From: JAEUNJ01 sp052035955
Lineage (GTDB): Bacteria; Pseudomonadota; Gammaproteobacteria; Burkholderiales; Rhodocyclaceae
Assembly: GCA_052035955.1 (NCBI GenBank)
Contig: JBPOHD010000070.1
Span: 1-64,000, forward strand
Reading direction: 5' to 3'
DNA length: 64,000 nt
Shown here: positions 55,090-64,000 of the stretch, one piece after another
Position numbering within the stretch: the first letter of the stretch is position 1
Layout: each line of letters starts with the position of its first letter
Notes under the pieces: generated by a model
The model's database searches: none
What the model was told of the DNA's origin: nothing
What the model saw: only the letters and a program-made list of their open reading frames with translations
Program-made: the position numbers and the translations under genes

Positions 55090-55722
55090 TCAATCCAGCA
55101 GCCCGTGCTGCATCGCGTAGCGCACCAGCTCGGAATTGCTGCCGAGTTGCAGCTTCTCCAGGATCCGGGTCCGGTAGGTGGAGATGGTCTTGACGCTGAG
55201 GAAGAGCTCGGCGCCGACCTCGGTCAGGGACTTGCCGGCGACGATGGCCGCCATGATCTGCATCTCCCGCGCCGAGAGGCGGAAATGGGGCGGGGCGTCG
55301 GCGGCCGAGGTTTCCGCCTCCCGGCCCCGGGGCGCCATGGTGGGGGCGAAGGCGCTGCCGCCTTGGGCCACCCGGCGGATGGCGGCGAGCAGGTCGCCGG
55401 GCTCCGCGTCCTTGGGCACGTAGCCGTTGGCGCCGGCCTCCAGGGCGGCCCGGGCGAACTGCTCCTCCGGATACATGGAGACCATCAGCACCGGCAGGTC
55501 CGGCCACTCCCGCCGCAAGCCCGACAGCATTTCCAGGCCGCTGCGGCCCTTCAGGTTGATGTCCAGGATCACGATATCCACCGGGCGACCACGCAGCGCC
55601 TGCATGGCCTCGGCGGCATTCCCCGCCTCCCCGGCGACCCGCATGTCGGGCTCGTCGGCGAGGAGCCGCCGCAGGCCGGAACGGAAGATGGTGTGGTCAT
55701 CCACCACCAGGGCTTCGATCAA
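55090..55722 (-). CDS. NarL/FixJ-type response regulator
   Basis: A 210-residue regulator: receiver (VVDDHTIFRSGLRRLL, phospho-acceptor Asp in DIVILDINLKGRSG, Lys in GYVPKDA) and a LuxR-type DNA-binding domain with LSAREMQIMAAIVAGKSLTE and SVKTISTYRTRI. The start is TTG 55722, forming a TTGA overlap with the kinase stop, and EALVVDDH follows at once. It is translated with the kinase and is the natural candidate to bind the TGTAGGA boxes at 53018-53097. Confidence 0.9.
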   Translation of the reverse strand: MIEALVVDDHTIFRSGLRRLLADEPDMRVAGEAGNAAEAMQALRGRPVDIVILDINLKGRSGLEMLSGLRREWPDLPVLMVSMYPEEQFARAALEAGANGYVPKDAEPGDLLAAIRRVAQGGSAFAPTMAPRGREAETSAADAPPHFRLSAREMQIMAAIVAGKSLTEVGAELFLSVKTISTYRTRILEKLQLGSNSELVRYAMQHGLLD

Positions 55723-56801
55723 GGCGGACCTCCCCCGCTGCCGTCCGGCGGCATCACCAGGCGCAGCACGGTGCCACCATCCAGGCCCGGACAGATTTCC
55801 AGGTGGCCGCCGGCCTCCCGGGCCCGCTCCCGCATCCCCACGAGGCCGATGGAGGGCCGCTGGAGTTCCGCCGGGGTGATCCCGTTGCCATTGTCGGCCA
55901 CCGCCACGTGGAGCACCGGCCCATCCAGCCGGATGGCCACATGCACCCGCGTCGCGCCCGCGTGTCGGGCGATGTTCGTCAGGGCCTCCTGGATGATGCG
56001 GTAGGCGGCGATTCCCCGCGCCGGCCCCACGGGCAGCGCCGATTCCGTGGCGTCGATCCGGCATTCGATGCCATGGCGCTCGGCGAAGGTCTCCAGTTGC
56101 CGCCGTACCGCCGCCACCAGGCCCAGGTGGTCCAGCAGGCTGGGGTGCAGGCTCTCGGAAAGCTGGCGCACCGCGTCGATGGCCTCCCGGGCCAGGTCGA
56201 CGATGCCGTCGGCGATTTCCCGGTTCTCGTCCCGTTCCAGCCGGCGGCGGATGCGCGAAGCATCGAGCTTGATGGAGGTCAGGATTCCGCCCAGCACGTC
56301 GTGCAGTTCCCGGGCGATCAGGTGGCGCTGCTTTTCCCGGTCCTCGTTGATGCGTGCCGCCAGGGCCCGCAACTGCTCCCGGGAATGGCTGAGGTCCTGC
56401 TCGAAGCGCACGTGGTCGGCGATGCTGATGGCCACGCCCGCCACCGCCGGCCGGCCCCGGTAGACGACCCGGCTGCCATGCACCTCCACATCCACCGGGT
56501 AGCCGTCCTTGTGCCAGCCCTGGGTGCGGAAGCGCATGCTGGGAATTTCCCCCGAGATCCGCTGGCGGATGCGCCGCAGGTTGTCCTCGCTGCGCCAGGG
56601 CGGCGTCAGCGCGCGGACGTGCAGCCCGACGATCTCCTCCGGCGTGTGCCCGGTGAGCCCGGCGAACACCGCGTTGGCGTAACGGACCACCTCGTCCTGG
56701 ATCACGTAGACGCCCACCAATGACTGCTCCACGATGGCCCGGAACGGGATGTCGTCGGGGGCGGCGAGGGAGGATTCGGAGGGCGGGAGGTCGGGTCTCA
56801 T
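55719..56801 (-). CDS. PAS-containing sensor kinase (HisKA_3 type)
   Basis: A 360-residue cytoplasmic kinase with no membrane helix. One PAS domain (about residues 18-135, FRAIVEQSLVGVYVIQDEVV) precedes a HisKA_3 dimerisation domain (LIARELHDVLGGILTS, His in RELHD) and a HATPase (DNGNGITP, GLVGMRERA). This is the NarX/DesK style. It is the partner of the NarL-type regulator with which it overlaps by four bases. The signal for the PAS is unknown. Confidence 0.9.
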   Translation of the reverse strand: MRPDLPPSESSLAAPDDIPFRAIVEQSLVGVYVIQDEVVRYANAVFAGLTGHTPEEIVGLHVRALTPPWRSEDNLRRIRQRISGEIPSMRFRTQGWHKDGYPVDVEVHGSRVVYRGRPAVAGVAISIADHVRFEQDLSHSREQLRALAARINEDREKQRHLIARELHDVLGGILTSIKLDASRIRRRLERDENREIADGIVDLAREAIDAVRQLSESLHPSLLDHLGLVAAVRRQLETFAERHGIECRIDATESALPVGPARGIAAYRIIQEALTNIARHAGATRVHVAIRLDGPVLHVAVADNGNGITPAELQRPSIGLVGMRERAREAGGHLEICPGLDGGTVLRLVMPPDGSGGGPP

Positions 56802-56853
56802 GGCCTGGGTCGCGATGTTAGCGCAGGGCTGGCGTCCCGTCCGCTCCGCTGGG

Positions 56854-57762
56854 TCAGGTCGACGCGATGGCCTGCTTGAGCTGCTCCCGCAACCACGCCG
56901 ACGCGGGATCCCGGTCCGTGTTCCCGTGCCAGTAGAGGAAGAGCTCCAGCCGGGTCCCGGGCAGCGGCAGCGGCAGGACCCGGTTGCAGTAGGGCCGGTT
57001 CACCACGTCCGCGTAACGCGCCGGCATGGTGGCCAGGAGGTCGGTCATGCTGGCGGTGCGGCAGGCGGTGCCGTACTGGCGGCAGCGCAGCCGGATGCGG
57101 CGGGACACCCCGAGGCGGGCCAGTTCCATGTCCTCCAGGCCCGGCCCTCGGCGGCGCGAGGACACCTGGATGTGTTCCTGGGCGAGGTAGGTGGCCAGGT
57201 CCAGGCCCCGCTTCAGGGCGGGATGTCCCCGCCGCGCCACCACCACCATCGGCTCCGACAGGATGCGCTCCCGGCGCACGGCGGGCGGCACCGGCAGCAG
57301 CACGTCGATGGCCAGGTCCACCGCGCCGGTCTGCAGGTCGGACTCCAGGCGGGCCCGGTCCATGCGGGCGGCAGCCAGCTCGATCCCCGGTCCGGCCTCG
57401 GCCAGCCGGCGCATGAGTGCCGGCACCAGTATCAGTTCCAGCACGTCGCGGAAGGCCACCGAGAAACGCCTTTCGCTCGTCGCCGGCGCGAAGGGGGCCG
57501 CCTCCTGCAGGGTTCCCTCCAGCCGTCCCAGGGCCAGCCGCACCTCGCCCGCGATGCCCCGGGCATAGGGGGTGGGCACCATCCCCCTTCCCTGCCGCTC
57601 GAACAGGGGATCGCCGAGCAGTTGCCGCAGCCGCCCGAGGGCGTGGCTGACCGCCGGCTGGGAAAGATTCAGCCGCCGGCCCGCCGCCGTGATGCCGCCT
57701 TCCGCCAGCACGGTGTCGAAGACGACGAACAGGTTCAGGTCCACGCGGGATATATGCATCAT
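56854..57762 (-). CDS. LysR family transcriptional regulator
   Basis: A 302-residue LysR regulator: winged helix-turn-helix (ISRVDLNLFVVFDTVLAEGG then LNLSQPAVSHALGRLRQLL) and a LysR substrate-binding domain (about residues 85-295). NodD-like spacing of the two halves. ATG 57762 (MMHISRVD) is chosen; ATG 57786 or 57759 are alternatives. It is divergent from an acyl-CoA dehydrogenase gene, with 99 bases between the starts, and likely controls it and the GST gene behind. Confidence 0.9.
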   Translation of the reverse strand: MMHISRVDLNLFVVFDTVLAEGGITAAGRRLNLSQPAVSHALGRLRQLLGDPLFERQGRGMVPTPYARGIAGEVRLALGRLEGTLQEAAPFAPATSERRFSVAFRDVLELILVPALMRRLAEAGPGIELAAARMDRARLESDLQTGAVDLAIDVLLPVPPAVRRERILSEPMVVVARRGHPALKRGLDLATYLAQEHIQVSSRRRGPGLEDMELARLGVSRRIRLRCRQYGTACRTASMTDLLATMPARYADVVNRPYCNRVLPLPLPGTRLELFLYWHGNTDRDPASAWLREQLKQAIAST

Positions 57763-57861
57763 ATGAATCCATATCCATAGAAACATTTCACTGGGTAAAT
57801 TGTATCGCCGGCCTTAAGCTGCCGGGCAATCCCGATTCGGGACCGCCACCGGAGACACGCG

Positions 57862-59124
<1,263 letters not shown>

Positions 59125-59241
59125 GGGCATCGGGCGCCTTCGCCAGGCCGCCGCCGGGTCCCCCGCGACCCGGCGCCGGGTCTGTGCCAGAATTCCCGCG
59201 GTGGGGCTTTCCCGTTCCCCACGCCAGCGAGGAGACCGCCC

Positions 59242-59856
59242 ATGATCGAGCTCTACACCGCCAACACCGGCAACGGCCAGCGCGCCGCCATCGCCCTCGA
59301 GGAAGCCGGCCTGCCCTATCGCATCCACAGGATCGACCTGATGAAAGGCGAGCAGAAGGCGCCGGAATTCCTCGGCGTCAATCCGGCCGGCCGCATTCCG
59401 GCCGTCGTCGATCCGGATGCTCCCGGCGGTCCGCTGACCTTGAGCCAGTCCGGCGCCATCCTGATCTATGCCGCCAACAAGTCGGGCCGCCTCTGGCCCG
59501 ACGGGCCGGCCGAGCGCATCGCCGCCCTGGAATGGATGATGTTCGCCTGCACCGACGCCGCCCCCTGGTCGGGCATGCTGTTCCAGGCGCAGAACATGAT
59601 GCCGGAGAGGTCCGCGGGCAACGAGAAGTACATCCGGGACCGGCTGTTCCGTTTCCTCGCCGAAGCGGAGGCGCGACTTGCCGACCGCCCCTACCTGGCG
59701 GGCACCTATTCCGTCGCGGACCTGGCCCTCTATCCGGTGGCGGTGATACGCCGGGAGGCCCTGAAGGAGGCCGGGGGCTACGGCAGGCTGCTCGCCTGGG
59801 CCGACCGGGTGGGCGCCCGTCCCCAGGTCAAGCGGGGACTCGCCGCCTGCGCCTGA
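59242..59856 (+). CDS. Glutathione S-transferase
   Basis: A 204-residue protein with an N-terminal thioredoxin-fold GST domain (MIELYTANTGNGQRAAIALE, NPAGRIPAVVD with cis-Pro, LSQSGAILIYA) and an all-helical C-domain. The group resembles YghU/YfcG-type GSTs with glutathione-disulfide or peroxide activities, where a Thr/Asn near residue 9-12 replaces the classic Tyr or Ser. GAGGAGACC precedes ATG 59242. It may be co-transcribed with the acyl-CoA dehydrogenase. Confidence 0.88.
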   Translation: MIELYTANTGNGQRAAIALEEAGLPYRIHRIDLMKGEQKAPEFLGVNPAGRIPAVVDPDAPGGPLTLSQSGAILIYAANKSGRLWPDGPAERIAALEWMMFACTDAAPWSGMLFQAQNMMPERSAGNEKYIRDRLFRFLAEAEARLADRPYLAGTYSVADLALYPVAVIRREALKEAGGYGRLLAWADRVGARPQVKRGLAACA

Positions 59857-59876
59857 ACGGCCGGTAGTCCGATTCC

Positions 59877-60410
59877 ATGACCCCGACCCTGGAACAGTTG
59901 ATCGGCGCCCGGGCCCGCATCGCCTTCCGGGCCGTGCGCCACTTCCGCGCAGGAATCGCGCCGGCCATCGAAACCGAAGCGCCGGAACTCGAGGACGAGC
60001 ACCGGGAGGCCCTGGCCGACTATCGCGCCCGCGCCCAGGCCGGCGATCCCCATGCCCAATGGGTCGTGGGGCGGGCGGCGGAACTCGGCCTGGTGGAGCC
60101 TGCGGGGCCCGTGGCGGCCCATGGCTGGTACGAGCGGGCCGCCGACCAGGGCCTTGCCGAGGCGATCAACGATCTGGCCGTCGAGCGCCATCGGCGTTGC
60201 GACCCGGATCCGGCCGTGGGAGAAGCCCTGATCGCCGACTACGAACGGGCCGCCGACCAGGGCCTGGCCGAAGCCCTGTGCAACCTGGGCCTGGCCTTCC
60301 ACCACTATCGCGGCTACACGGGCCGCGCCAAGGGCAACGTGTTCCTGGAGGAGGCCTCCGTCGCCGGTGTGGCCGAGGCCGAAGCCTTGCGCCGCGAACC
60401 GCCTGCCTAG
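59877..60410 (+). CDS. Sel1-repeat protein
   Basis: A 177-residue soluble helical protein with about three Sel1-like repeats (ADYRARAQAGDPHAQWVVGR, AHGWYERAADQGLAEAINDL, ADYERAADQGLAEALCNLGL). There is no signal peptide. Such repeats scaffold protein complexes. It starts 20 bases after the GST gene. A second copy of the 19-base gene-end repeat lies ten bases past its stop. Confidence 0.78.
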   Translation: MTPTLEQLIGARARIAFRAVRHFRAGIAPAIETEAPELEDEHREALADYRARAQAGDPHAQWVVGRAAELGLVEPAGPVAAHGWYERAADQGLAEAINDLAVERHRRCDPDPAVGEALIADYERAADQGLAEALCNLGLAFHHYRGYTGRAKGNVFLEEASVAGVAEAEALRREPPA

Positions 60411-60419
60411 GACGTCGCC

Positions 60420-60438
60420 TGAACGAGAACAGACCCTA
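60420..60438. repeat. 19-bp gene-end repeat, copy 2
   Basis: TGAACGAGAACAGACCCTA, differing at two positions from 33523-33541. As there, its last three bases supply the TAG stop of the convergent minus-strand gene. Here the plus-strand gene ends ten bases earlier. Confidence 0.65.
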
Positions 60439-61374
60439 AGCCGGGCCGGGCGACGGGGCCATCCTTCCCCAGGCGCTCTCGATGCGCGCCTTGCGGGCCG
60501 AGGAGGCCACGTCCAGCAGGCGGTGGTCGCGCTCCCAGCGCTGGTGCGCGGCATCCCCGGCGGCGGCCTCGGCCCAGAAGCCGTCCGCCTGGCCGATCGA
60601 TTCGCCGGCCAGGCCCAGGGCGCCGGCAAGGACGATATGGCCGGCCGGGTTGGAATAGTCCTCCGCGTCGATTGCCGCAAAGGCCATCACCGCGGCCAGG
60701 GCCTTCTGAATCCACTGCTGCGGCCATTGCCTGGCGCGGCCCTCGCGGATCAGCATGGCCAGGACGGCCACGGTCACGTGGATGTCCTCGATGGCCCGGA
60801 AGGGCTTCAGGTAAGCGTCGTAACCGTCGCCGGCCAGGATGTCTTCCGGGGCGACCGGAACGCGGTCCAGCAGGACCCGGGCGTGGGATATCTCGGGGAC
60901 GAACCCGGGCGCCGGCATCGGCCGCAGGTCGACCCCGGGCGACGACGCGGCCACGTGGGCGACCTTGAGGGCCGGCCGCGTTTCCGCGGGATCGTTGGTC
61001 CGGGCGACGACGATCAGCCGTGAACCGGCGCCGGCCAGGCTGGCCCAGGATTTTTCCCCGCTCAGGAAGCAGGCGCCGGATTCCATCGCCAGGCGGGTCC
61101 GGATGGCTTTCGGCCCGTTACCGCCCGCTTCCGTGGCGCAGAAGGTGGCCATCCGGTCGTCCGGCAGGGAGGGCAGCAGACGCCTCAGGGCGCTCTGGTA
61201 GCCGGCGCAGAAGGCCCAGGCCAGGCGGTCGGCCCGGAAACCGCCGGCCGCCGCCTGTTCCAGCGGCCGGGACCAGGCGCGGCGTTCGACGAGGAACCCG
61301 TCCCACCAGGCGGCCTGGTCCTCCGTGGCCGGGCCGTCGGCCGGCGCCGAGAGCAGGAAGGCCGCGAGGGTCAT
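60436..61374 (-). CDS. Acyl-CoA dehydrogenase-like protein, short
   Basis: A 312-residue protein with the middle and C-terminal parts of an acyl-CoA dehydrogenase: MATFCATEAGGNGPKAIRTR and ACFLSGEKSWASLAGAGSRL. It lacks about 70-100 N-terminal residues of the typical enzyme, and the C-terminal active-site region is short. It may be a diverged dehydrogenase of the acyl-CoA dehydrogenase/oxidase superfamily that is no longer catalytic, or one with another substrate. ATG 61374; GTG 61383 is an alternative. Confidence 0.7.
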   Translation of the reverse strand: MTLAAFLLSAPADGPATEDQAAWWDGFLVERRAWSRPLEQAAAGGFRADRLAWAFCAGYQSALRRLLPSLPDDRMATFCATEAGGNGPKAIRTRLAMESGACFLSGEKSWASLAGAGSRLIVVARTNDPAETRPALKVAHVAASSPGVDLRPMPAPGFVPEISHARVLLDRVPVAPEDILAGDGYDAYLKPFRAIEDIHVTVAVLAMLIREGRARQWPQQWIQKALAAVMAFAAIDAEDYSNPAGHIVLAGALGLAGESIGQADGFWAEAAAGDAAHQRWERDHRLLDVASSARKARIESAWGRMAPSPGPA

Positions 61375-61421
61375 CGCGGTCACGCGCGGGCGATCCGGGG
61401 AACCCCTGCCGACGGGGGCAT

Positions 61422-61853
61422 TCAGTGGGTCTCGTCGTCGGGAACGAGCGGCAGCGGGAACACCTGTATCCCCTCCTCTTCGAGTTCCCGCGCCTGGTCC
61501 GGCGTGGCCTTGCCGCGGATGTCGCGCTTGGGGGACTCGCCATAGTGGATCCTGCGGGCCTCCTCCGGGAAGCGGACGCCGACGTTCTCGGTGCGTTCGA
61601 CGATGCGGCGCAGGGCGTTCAGCGCTTCGCCCATGTGGAAGGCCACGGCCTCCCCGGGCGCTTCCCGCGGCTCGGCGGGTGCCGCGGCGCCGGTGCCGAT
61701 GTGGGCGGCCGCCGGCAGGCGGGTAATGTCCGCATCGCCGCAGGAGGGACAGGACACCAGGCCGCGGGCCTGCTGGTCGGTGAAGGCATCGCTGGACGCG
61801 AACCAACCCTCGAAATCATGCAGGTTCCGGCAGCGCAGGTTCAGGACGATCAT
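61422..61853 (-). CDS. DUF1178 family protein
   Basis: A 143-residue protein with the DUF1178 start (IVLNLRCRNLHDFEGWFASS) and a zinc-type Cys pair VSCPSCGDADITRLP. The family is widespread in proteobacteria and uncharacterised; a nucleic-acid or protein-folding role has been guessed. It starts at ATG 61853, 85 bases from the tRNA-Leu gene end, same strand. Confidence 0.88.
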   Translation of the reverse strand: MIVLNLRCRNLHDFEGWFASSDAFTDQQARGLVSCPSCGDADITRLPAAAHIGTGAAAPAEPREAPGEAVAFHMGEALNALRRIVERTENVGVRFPEEARRIHYGESPKRDIRGKATPDQARELEEEGIQVFPLPLVPDDETH

Positions 61854-61938
61854 GGTATCGGTGGAAGGTGGCCGCCAACGGCCCGAAGGGAAGCCCGACC
61901 CGATTCTACCCCCGCCGGTCCGCCCCCCCGGAAGGCAC

Positions 61939-62025
61939 TGGTGCCCGGAGCCGGATTCGAACCGGCATGGCCTTGCGGCCGAGGGATTTTAAGTCCCTTG
62001 CGTCTACCTGTTTCGCCATCCGGGC
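61939..62025 (-). tRNA. tRNA-Leu (TAA)
   Basis: An 87-base gene with encoded CCA. Acceptor stem GCCCGGA pairs with TCCGGGC; the anticodon loop ACTTAAAA gives TAA; a long variable arm (CGGCCGCAAGGCC) identifies a class II tRNA; the T arm has GGTTCGAATCC. It reads UUA/UUG codons. It matches leuZ of the E. coli glyW-cysT-leuZ operon in type and order. Confidence 0.96.
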
Positions 62026-62076
62026 CGGCGACTGAGCGTCACGGAGTATAAGCGGTCCTCCGGGCCGGGCCGGACG

Positions 62077-62931
62077 TCACCCCGTTAATGCCATGGAGAT
62101 AGCCACGAGGGAATCGCCGCAGGGACCTGCGAGCTTGGCCGCCAGCATGGGGTCGGCCCGGGTTGCCCCGAGGTTGATGGCGGCGACGGGTTTGCCGAGG
62201 TCACGGGCCCGCTCGCAGAACCGGTAGCCCGAATAGACCATCAGCGAGGAGCCGACGACCAGGAGCGCGTCGGACTCGGCGAGGGCCGCCATGGCTTCGT
62301 CGACGCGATGGCGCGGCACGTTGTCACCGAAGAATACGACGTCGGGTTTGAGCAGGCCGCCGCAGGCGGGGCAGGCAGGAACGGAAAAACTGTCCAGCGG
62401 CGCCCCGTCCAGGTCCGCATCGCCGTCCGGGCCCGGCCGTGCCACGGCGTCTGCCAGCCAGGGATTGGCTGCCTCCATCACTTGCTGCACCGTGGCCCGG
62501 GGAGTGCGGCCGCCGCAATCCATGCAGACCACCCAGGCCAGGTTGCCGTGCAATTCGAGGACGCGCCGGTGTCCGGCCACCTGATGCAGTCCATCCACGT
62601 TCTGGGTGAGGAGATGGTGCACATGGCCCCGCTCCTCGAGGGTGGCCAGGGCCCCATGCCCCGCATTCGGCCGCGCTCGGCGGAAAACGGGCCAGCCGAC
62701 CATGCTGCGGGCCCAGTAACGTCGGCGCACCGCATCCTGGCTCAGGAAATCCTGATGGCGCACCGGTTGTCGCTGCTTCCATTGGCCGGCCACGTCGCGA
62801 TAGTCGGGTATGCCGGACTCAGTGCTGATCCCGGCGCCCGTGAGGACCAGGAGCCGCCGATGCCCGCGCAGGAAGGCGACCAGGGTGTCGAGGTCGTCGG
62901 CGAGGACGGGCCGGGACGCGGCATCAGCCAT
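62077..62931 (-). CDS. Sir2 family NAD-dependent deacylase
   Basis: A 284-residue sirtuin. GAGIS (residues 33-37) and TQNVDGLH (109-116) are the NAD site, the catalytic His is in LELHGNLAW (near 128), and two Cys pairs (CMDC near 136-139 and CPAC near 191-194) bind zinc. It removes acyl groups from lysines with NAD. The start ATG 62931 is 31 bases after the tRNA-Cys gene; the frame upstream runs into the tRNA. The insertion of a sirtuin between tRNA genes is unusual. Confidence 0.93.
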   Translation of the reverse strand: MADAASRPVLADDLDTLVAFLRGHRRLLVLTGAGISTESGIPDYRDVAGQWKQRQPVRHQDFLSQDAVRRRYWARSMVGWPVFRRARPNAGHGALATLEERGHVHHLLTQNVDGLHQVAGHRRVLELHGNLAWVVCMDCGGRTPRATVQQVMEAANPWLADAVARPGPDGDADLDGAPLDSFSVPACPACGGLLKPDVVFFGDNVPRHRVDEAMAALAESDALLVVGSSLMVYSGYRFCERARDLGKPVAAINLGATRADPMLAAKLAGPCGDSLVAISMALTG

Positions 62932-62962
62932 GGTGCTGGGAACGAAGGAATGCAGGCGGGAT

Positions 62963-63036
62963 TGGAGGCGCGAGCCGGAATCGAACCGACGTACACGGCT
63001 TTGCAGGCCGCTGCATAACCACTCTGCCATCGCGCC
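62963..63036 (-). tRNA. tRNA-Cys (GCA)
   Basis: A 74-base gene with encoded CCA. Acceptor GGCGCGA pairs with TCGCGCC; discriminator U; anticodon loop CTGCAAA gives GCA. The T arm has GGTTCGATTCC. It is the cysT counterpart of the glyW-cysT-leuZ operon. Confidence 0.96.
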
Positions 63037-63061
63037 AGCGATGCCGGGGAGCCCCGGAATT

Positions 63062-63094
63062 AAAAGGGGAAAGCGCCGCTACGGCACTTTCCCC
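63062..63094 (-). terminator. Terminator-like hairpin between tRNA-Gly and tRNA-Cys
   Basis: GGGGAAAG (63066-63073) pairs with CTTTCCCC (63087-63094), eight bases perfectly with a 13-base loop. On the minus strand TTTT follows, as in a Rho-independent terminator. It may limit readthrough into tRNA-Cys or serve as a processing hairpin. Confidence 0.6.
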
Positions 63095-63102
63095 GGGAAA
63101 CC

Positions 63103-63178
63103 TGGAGCGGGAAACGAGTCTCGAACTCGCGACCTCAACCTTGGCAAGGTTGCGCTCTACCAACTGAGCTATTCCCGC
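63103..63178 (-). tRNA. tRNA-Gly (GCC)
   Basis: A 76-base gene with encoded CCA. Acceptor GCGGGAA pairs with TTTCCCGC-type 3' strand; discriminator U; anticodon loop TTGCCAA gives GCC. D arm and T arm (GAGTTCGAGACTC) are complete. It follows pgsA as glyW does in E. coli. Confidence 0.96.
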
Positions 63179-63279
63179 AGGAAGGAGGCGCATTATACCC
63201 AGGGATCGGAGGCTGTCAACGCACCGCGCGTCGGAGTGCGGCCGGGGGTCGGCAATACCGGGCCGGGGCCCCGGCGGCC

Positions 63280-63849
63280 TCATTTCACCGAGGCGATCTC
63301 TGGCCAGGCCTTCATCAGGTAGTAGCCCATGGACCAGAGGGTCAGCAGGGCCGCGGCCCAGATGAGCCAGGTGCCGATGGCCACCATGTCGAGCCCTGCC
63401 AGTGGGGCGCCGTAAAGAAGCATGGGGATGGCGACCATCTGCGAGGTGGTCTTCAGCTTGCCGAGCATGGAGACGGCCACGCTGCGGGCGGCACCGATCT
63501 TCGCCATCCACTCCCGCAGGGCGGAGATGGTGATTTCGCGGCCGACGATGATCAGGGCGACGACTGCGCTGGCGCGCTCGAACTCGACCAGGACCACGAG
63601 GGCGGCGGCGACCATCAGCTTGTCGGCCACCGGGTCGAGGAAGGCGCCGAAGGCGGTGGTCTGGCCGAGCTTGCGGGCCAGCCAGCCGTCGATCCAGTCG
63701 GTGATGGCGGCAGCGATGAACATGCCGGTGGCCAGGGCGTTGCGCTCGTGCATGCTCAGCCAGGCGGCGGGCAGGTAGAAGACGCCGACGAAAAGCGGAA
63801 TCATGACGATGCGCCCCCAGGTCAGCAGGTTCGGAAGGTTCATCGGCAT
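63280..63849 (-). CDS. pgsA: CDP-diacylglycerol--glycerol-3-phosphate 3-phosphatidyltransferase
   Basis: A 189-residue inner-membrane enzyme that makes phosphatidylglycerol phosphate from CDP-diacylglycerol. The CDP-alcohol phosphotransferase motif D-x2-DG-x2-AR-x8-G-x3-D-x3-D is complete (DWIDGWLARK from residue 51, DPVADK at 72-77). About five membrane helices. It starts one base after the uvrC stop and is followed by tRNA-Gly, the conserved order. Confidence 0.96.
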   Translation of the reverse strand: MPMNLPNLLTWGRIVMIPLFVGVFYLPAAWLSMHERNALATGMFIAAAITDWIDGWLARKLGQTTAFGAFLDPVADKLMVAAALVVLVEFERASAVVALIIVGREITISALREWMAKIGAARSVAVSMLGKLKTTSQMVAIPMLLYGAPLAGLDMVAIGTWLIWAAALLTLWSMGYYLMKAWPEIASVK

Positions 63850-63850
63850 G

Positions 63851-64000
63851 TCAATGCAGTTCCTTGTGTATCTTCTCCGCCAGCGCGCGGCCTATGCCCT
63901 CGACCCGGCTCAGGTCCTCGACGGTGGCCGCCAGGACGCCCTGCAGCCCGCCGAACTGGGCCAGCAGGCGGCGGCGCTTGGCGGGGCCGATGCCGGCCAC
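63851..64000 (-). CDS. uvrC: UvrABC system protein C, C-terminal part
   Basis: The last 49 codons of uvrC, ending with TGA at 63853-63851; the rest lies beyond the window. The residues VAGIGPAKRRRLLAQFGG and VEGIGRALAEKIH are the two helix-hairpin-helix motifs that end UvrC and bind DNA next to the incision site. The gene order uvrC-pgsA-tRNA-Gly supports it. Confidence 0.93.
   Translation of the reverse strand: MAGIGPAKRRRLLAQFGGLQGVLAATVEDLSRVEGIGRALAEKIHKELH

Overview
The window is a chromosomal segment of a high-GC Gram-negative bacterium, most likely a betaproteobacterium of the Rhodocyclales or a close relative. The evidence is the mltG-tmk-holB-pilZ-tatD order, the uvrC-pgsA-tRNA-Gly-tRNA-Cys-tRNA-Leu order, several large hybrid histidine kinases, and CoA-thioester metabolism paired with branched-chain-amino-acid-type binding proteins. 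The species cannot be named from the sequence. Host genes are strongly GC-rich, so long antisense open frames are common and were ignored.

Layout. 1-818: the end of an unrecognised gene and a lower-GC stretch with TGACGGTAAA repeats, possibly the edge of a mobile element. 819-12259: housekeeping block (ankyrin membrane protein, pyruvate phosphate dikinase, tRNA adenosine deaminase, an L,D-transpeptidase/GNAT fusion, NRDE protein, YgfZ, then the mltG-tmk-holB-pilZ-tatD-ankyrin operon). About 12380-18866: a complete filamentous-phage (inovirus) prophage of roughly 6.5 kb. It has a leftward, translationally coupled operon (ssDNA-binding protein, two small proteins, II/X-type replication protein, small virion proteins, major coat, adsorption protein, DUF5455 protein, Zot), a divergent repressor, three 16-bp operators and a dif-like site at the right end that points to XerCD integration. 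18974-33525: mixed metabolism (FMN reductase, amidase, VOC protein, two-RCK potassium channel, a MaoC-type hydratase with a CoA transferase, acyl-CoA dehydrogenase, DMT exporter, a molybdopterin oxidoreductase divergent from an HxlR regulator). 33539-51094: signalling block with three hybrid histidine kinases. One is translationally coupled to a CarH-like MerR/B12 regulator that carries both the W-x9-EH and the E-x-H-x2-G motifs, so it may be a light sensor. An ABC exporter, enoyl-reductase-like protein, BtuF-like protein, HAD dehalogenase, MAPEG protein and amidase lie among them. 51294-61853: fatty or aromatic acid metabolism (acyl-CoA ligase, divergent substrate-binding protein, OsmC, a NarL-type two-component pair, LysR, two acyl-CoA dehydrogenases, GST). 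61939-64000: tRNA-Leu, a sirtuin, tRNA-Cys, tRNA-Gly, pgsA and the 3' end of uvrC, all on the minus strand.

The most interesting items are the CarH-like regulator fused by translational coupling to a hybrid kinase, with two palindromes upstream; the inovirus lysogeny switch with a repressor that seems membrane-anchored and whose stop codon lies in the dif-like site; the sirtuin inside the otherwise conserved tRNA operon; a 19-bp repeat placed at two convergent gene ends; and paired TGTAGGA boxes between the acyl-CoA ligase and the binding-protein gene. No CRISPR array, insertion sequence, rRNA or recognisable riboswitch was seen.
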